A stretch of 5,692 nt of DNA from an uncultured bacterium (GTDB lineage Bacteria; Actinomycetota; Coriobacteriia; Coriobacteriales; Coriobacteriaceae). Below are positions 4,009-5,692 of this stretch, one piece after another. The DNA lies in contig CAJMOP010000121.1 of NCBI GenBank assembly GCA_905215115.1, positions 1 to 5,692 of the forward strand, written 5' to 3'. Positions within the stretch are counted from its first letter, which is position 1; every line of letters begins with the position of its first letter. Both the position numbers and the translations under genes were made by a program. The notes beneath the pieces are model-generated. The model was not told the DNA's origin. It did no database searches and worked only from the letters and a program-made list of their open reading frames with translations.

Positions 4009-5692
4009 TTAAGCCTCCAAAAATGCGCCGGTCTGGCGGCTCCACAGGCTTGCGTATTCGCCGCCCGCCTCGACGAGCTGAGCATGCGTACCGTCCTCGA
4101 CAATCTCGCCGTCCGCCAGCACCACGATGCGGTCGAGCGCCGCCACGGTGGACAGGCGATGCGCCACCACGATGCAGGTGATGCCGCGCTTGCGCACCGC
4201 GCTCATGACCTCCTGCTCGGTCTTGGCGTCGAGCGCGCTGGTCGCCTCGTCCATGATGAGCACGGTGGGATCCTGCGCCAGCACGCGAGCGATTTCCAAG
4301 CGCTGCCTCTGTCCGCCGGACAGGTCGCGCCCGCCTTCGGACAACACGGCGTTATAGCCGCCGTCGCGCTGCATGATGACCTCGTGGATGCCGGCATCGC
4401 GCGCGGCAAGGATCACCTCGTAGTCCTCGATGGAGGTGTCCCACAGGCGGATGTTGTTGGCGATGGTGTCGTTGAACAGCACGATGTCCTGGTCGACCAC
4501 GGCCACCGACCCGGTCAGCACCTCGCGCGGCACCTCGTCCATGGGCGAGCCATCGAAGCTCACCGTACCCGACCAAGGGCGAAACAAGCCGCTGACCAGC
4601 TTGGCAAGCGTGGACTTGCCGCACCCCGAAGGGCCTACGAAGGCCACGCTACGTCCGGATTCCACATCAAGGTCGAAATCCTTGATCAGGGGTTCTTCCA
4701 ACCTCGAGTATCCGAAGGTCACGCCCTCCATATGCACGGCGCCCTTGAGCTTCTCGCACGATGCGGCGCGGTCGAGCGGAGCCTGGGAGAACGCCGGATC
4801 ATCCGGATAGCGCATGACGTCCTCGATGCGCTCCATGTCGGTGCGCATCTCCTGCAGCGTCTGCATGACGGACGTCAACGTGGAAGCGGGAGCCATGAAC
4901 TGCGACAGGTAGCCTTGGAACGCCAGGATCATGCCCACGGTGAACTGGCCTTGCAGCACCAAGTACACGCCCGTCATGAGCACGGCGGTGTTGGTCACCT
5001 GCATGACCAGCTGGGGCACCAGCCCCAGTCGCTGCCCCAAGCGCGCGAAGCGGACCTGTTGCGTGTTGAAACCTGCCTGGAAGCCGGCCCAGCGCTCGAA
5101 ATAGCCGCCCTCCGCGCCGGCGGCCTTGATGGTCTCCACCATTTCGATGCCGGAAACCGTGGCGGCGGCCAGCTTGCCCGCATCGCGCATCTGCACGCGC
5201 GTCACATTCACGCGCTTCGCCGAGATCAAGCGCGCCATGCCCAGGTTTATCACCACCGACGCTATGCCGATGGCGGCCAACAGCGGGCTGTAGGCAACCA
5301 TCACCACGGCGTACAGCACCAGCAGCACGAAGTTCAGCAGCAGCGGCGCCAACTGCTTCACCAGCGATGCGGCGATGGTGGTGTTGGTGGCCGCACGAGC
5401 CGATAGGTCGCCGGCCATGCGCTGCGAGAAGAACTCCATGGGCAGGTGCAGAACCTTCCACATGAACGACGAGTTGGACACTACCGCCATCTTGCCCTCG
5501 AGACGTAGCAGGTACATGGCGTTCAGCACCTCGACCACGATGCGCACCGCTCCCACGGCTATCAGCAAGGCAATGAAGGGGTACAGCCATTCCGGGTTCT
5601 TCCCACCCAGCAGCCGATCCATGAACACTTGGGAGAGCGCCGGATTGATGATGCCGACGACGGCCGTCACCGCCGCCGTGATGGCCACGAAC
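4009..5692 (-). CDS. NHLP/NHLM-type bacteriocin export ABC transporter, 5' end beyond the right edge
   Basis: The frame is open to the right edge, so the N terminus is missing; 561 codons are visible. It is a fused permease-ATPase half-transporter. Counting the codon at 5688-5686 as residue 1, hydrophobic segments lie near 1-20, 37-60, 112-155 and 225-258. The nucleotide-binding domain follows: Walker A GPSGCGKST (352-360), Q-loop Gln400, signature LSGGQ (456-460), Walker B VLIMDE (476-481) with catalytic Glu481, D-loop SALD (484-487) and H-loop His510. All catalytic residues are intact. The permease text resembles the NHLM/NHLP bacteriocin exporter family (TIGR03796/TIGR03797) as I remember it: YLLRLEGKMAV, LPMEFFSQRMAGDLSAR, IKAAGAEGGYFERWAG and RYPDDP; the ATPase has VVDQDIVLFNDTI and QRDGGYNAVLSEGGRDLSGG. 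If it is the peptidase-bearing type, a C39 cysteine protease domain that cleaves leader peptides should lie just past the window edge. As the last gene of its strand block, its peptide precursor and modifying enzymes would be upstream, to the right. Confidence 0.88.
   Translation of the reverse strand, partial: FVAITAAVTAVVGIINPALSQVFMDRLLGGKNPEWLYPFIALLIAVGAVRIVVEVLNAMYLLRLEGKMAVVSNSSFMWKVLHLPMEFFSQRMAGDLSARAATNTTIAASLVKQLAPLLLNFVLLVLYAVVMVAYSPLLAAIGIASVVINLGMARLISAKRVNVTRVQMRDAGKLAAATVSGIEMVETIKAAGAEGGYFERWAGFQAGFNTQQVRFARLGQRLGLVPQLVMQVTNTAVLMTGVYLVLQGQFTVGMILAFQGYLSQFMAPASTLTSVMQTLQEMRTDMERIEDVMRYPDDPAFSQAPLDRAASCEKLKGAVHMEGVTFGYSRLEEPLIKDFDLDVESGRSVAFVGPSGCGKSTLAKLVSGLFRPWSGTVSFDGSPMDEVPREVLTGSVAVVDQDIVLFNDTIANNIRLWDTSIEDYEVILAARDAGIHEVIMQRDGGYNAVLSEGGRDLSGGQRQRLEIARVLAQDPTVLIMDEATSALDAKTEQEVMSAVRKRGITCIVVAHRLSTVAALDRIVVLADGEIVEDGTHAQLVEAGGEYASLWSRQTGAFLEA

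Noticed and set aside
3766..5406. Plus-strand open frame of 546 codons, rich in His, Arg, Gln and Ala
   Set aside because: It lies antisense to the well-supported ABC transporter and the start of nth. Its odd composition is what the reverse of GC-rich coding sequence gives, and it shows no recognisable domain.

Overview
The window looks like a chromosomal segment of a GC-rich gut actinobacterium of the class Coriobacteriia, most likely Collinsella or a close relative. This rests on the high GC content, the strongly GC-biased third codon positions, the combination of gene families, and a dispersed intergenic repeat that I associate from memory with Collinsella genomes. No database search was possible, so the genus is an inference.

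All recognisable genes lie on the minus strand, so transcription runs from right to left. In that order they are: (1) at 4009-5692, a peptide-exporting ABC transporter of the NHLP/NHLM bacteriocin type, cut by the right window edge; (2) at 3280-3945, endonuclease III (nth), a base-excision-repair enzyme; (3) at 2115-3161, a membrane-anchored zinc-ribbon protein with an extracytoplasmic domain of unknown function; (4) at 447-1906, a glutathionylspermidine-synthase-like ATP-grasp gene broken by a frameshift near its 5' end; (5) at 1-226, the first 75 codons of what appears to be mfd, the transcription-repair coupling factor, cut by the left edge.

The genes do not form one obvious pathway. nth and mfd are both DNA-repair housekeeping genes but are separated by unrelated ones. 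The transporter is probably the last gene of a ribosomal-peptide (RiPP/bacteriocin) export cluster whose other members lie beyond the right edge. It is separated from nth by only 63 bases.

The gaps are short (63, 118, 208 and 220 bases) but structured. Two copies of a 46-base repeat (39 of 46 identical), in the same orientation, lie downstream of the zinc-ribbon gene and of the ATP-grasp gene. Each has a T6 run on the minus strand and adjoining inverted repeats. Other signals are a strong hairpin just before mfd, a hairpin just after nth, and a perfect 12-base palindrome just upstream of a candidate promoter for the zinc-ribbon gene. No tRNA, rRNA, CRISPR array, insertion sequence or integrase is visible. 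I do not see a new defence or biosynthetic system complete within this window; the most useful leads are the frameshift, the structured repeat family, and the peptide-export gene pointing to an unseen cluster on the right.
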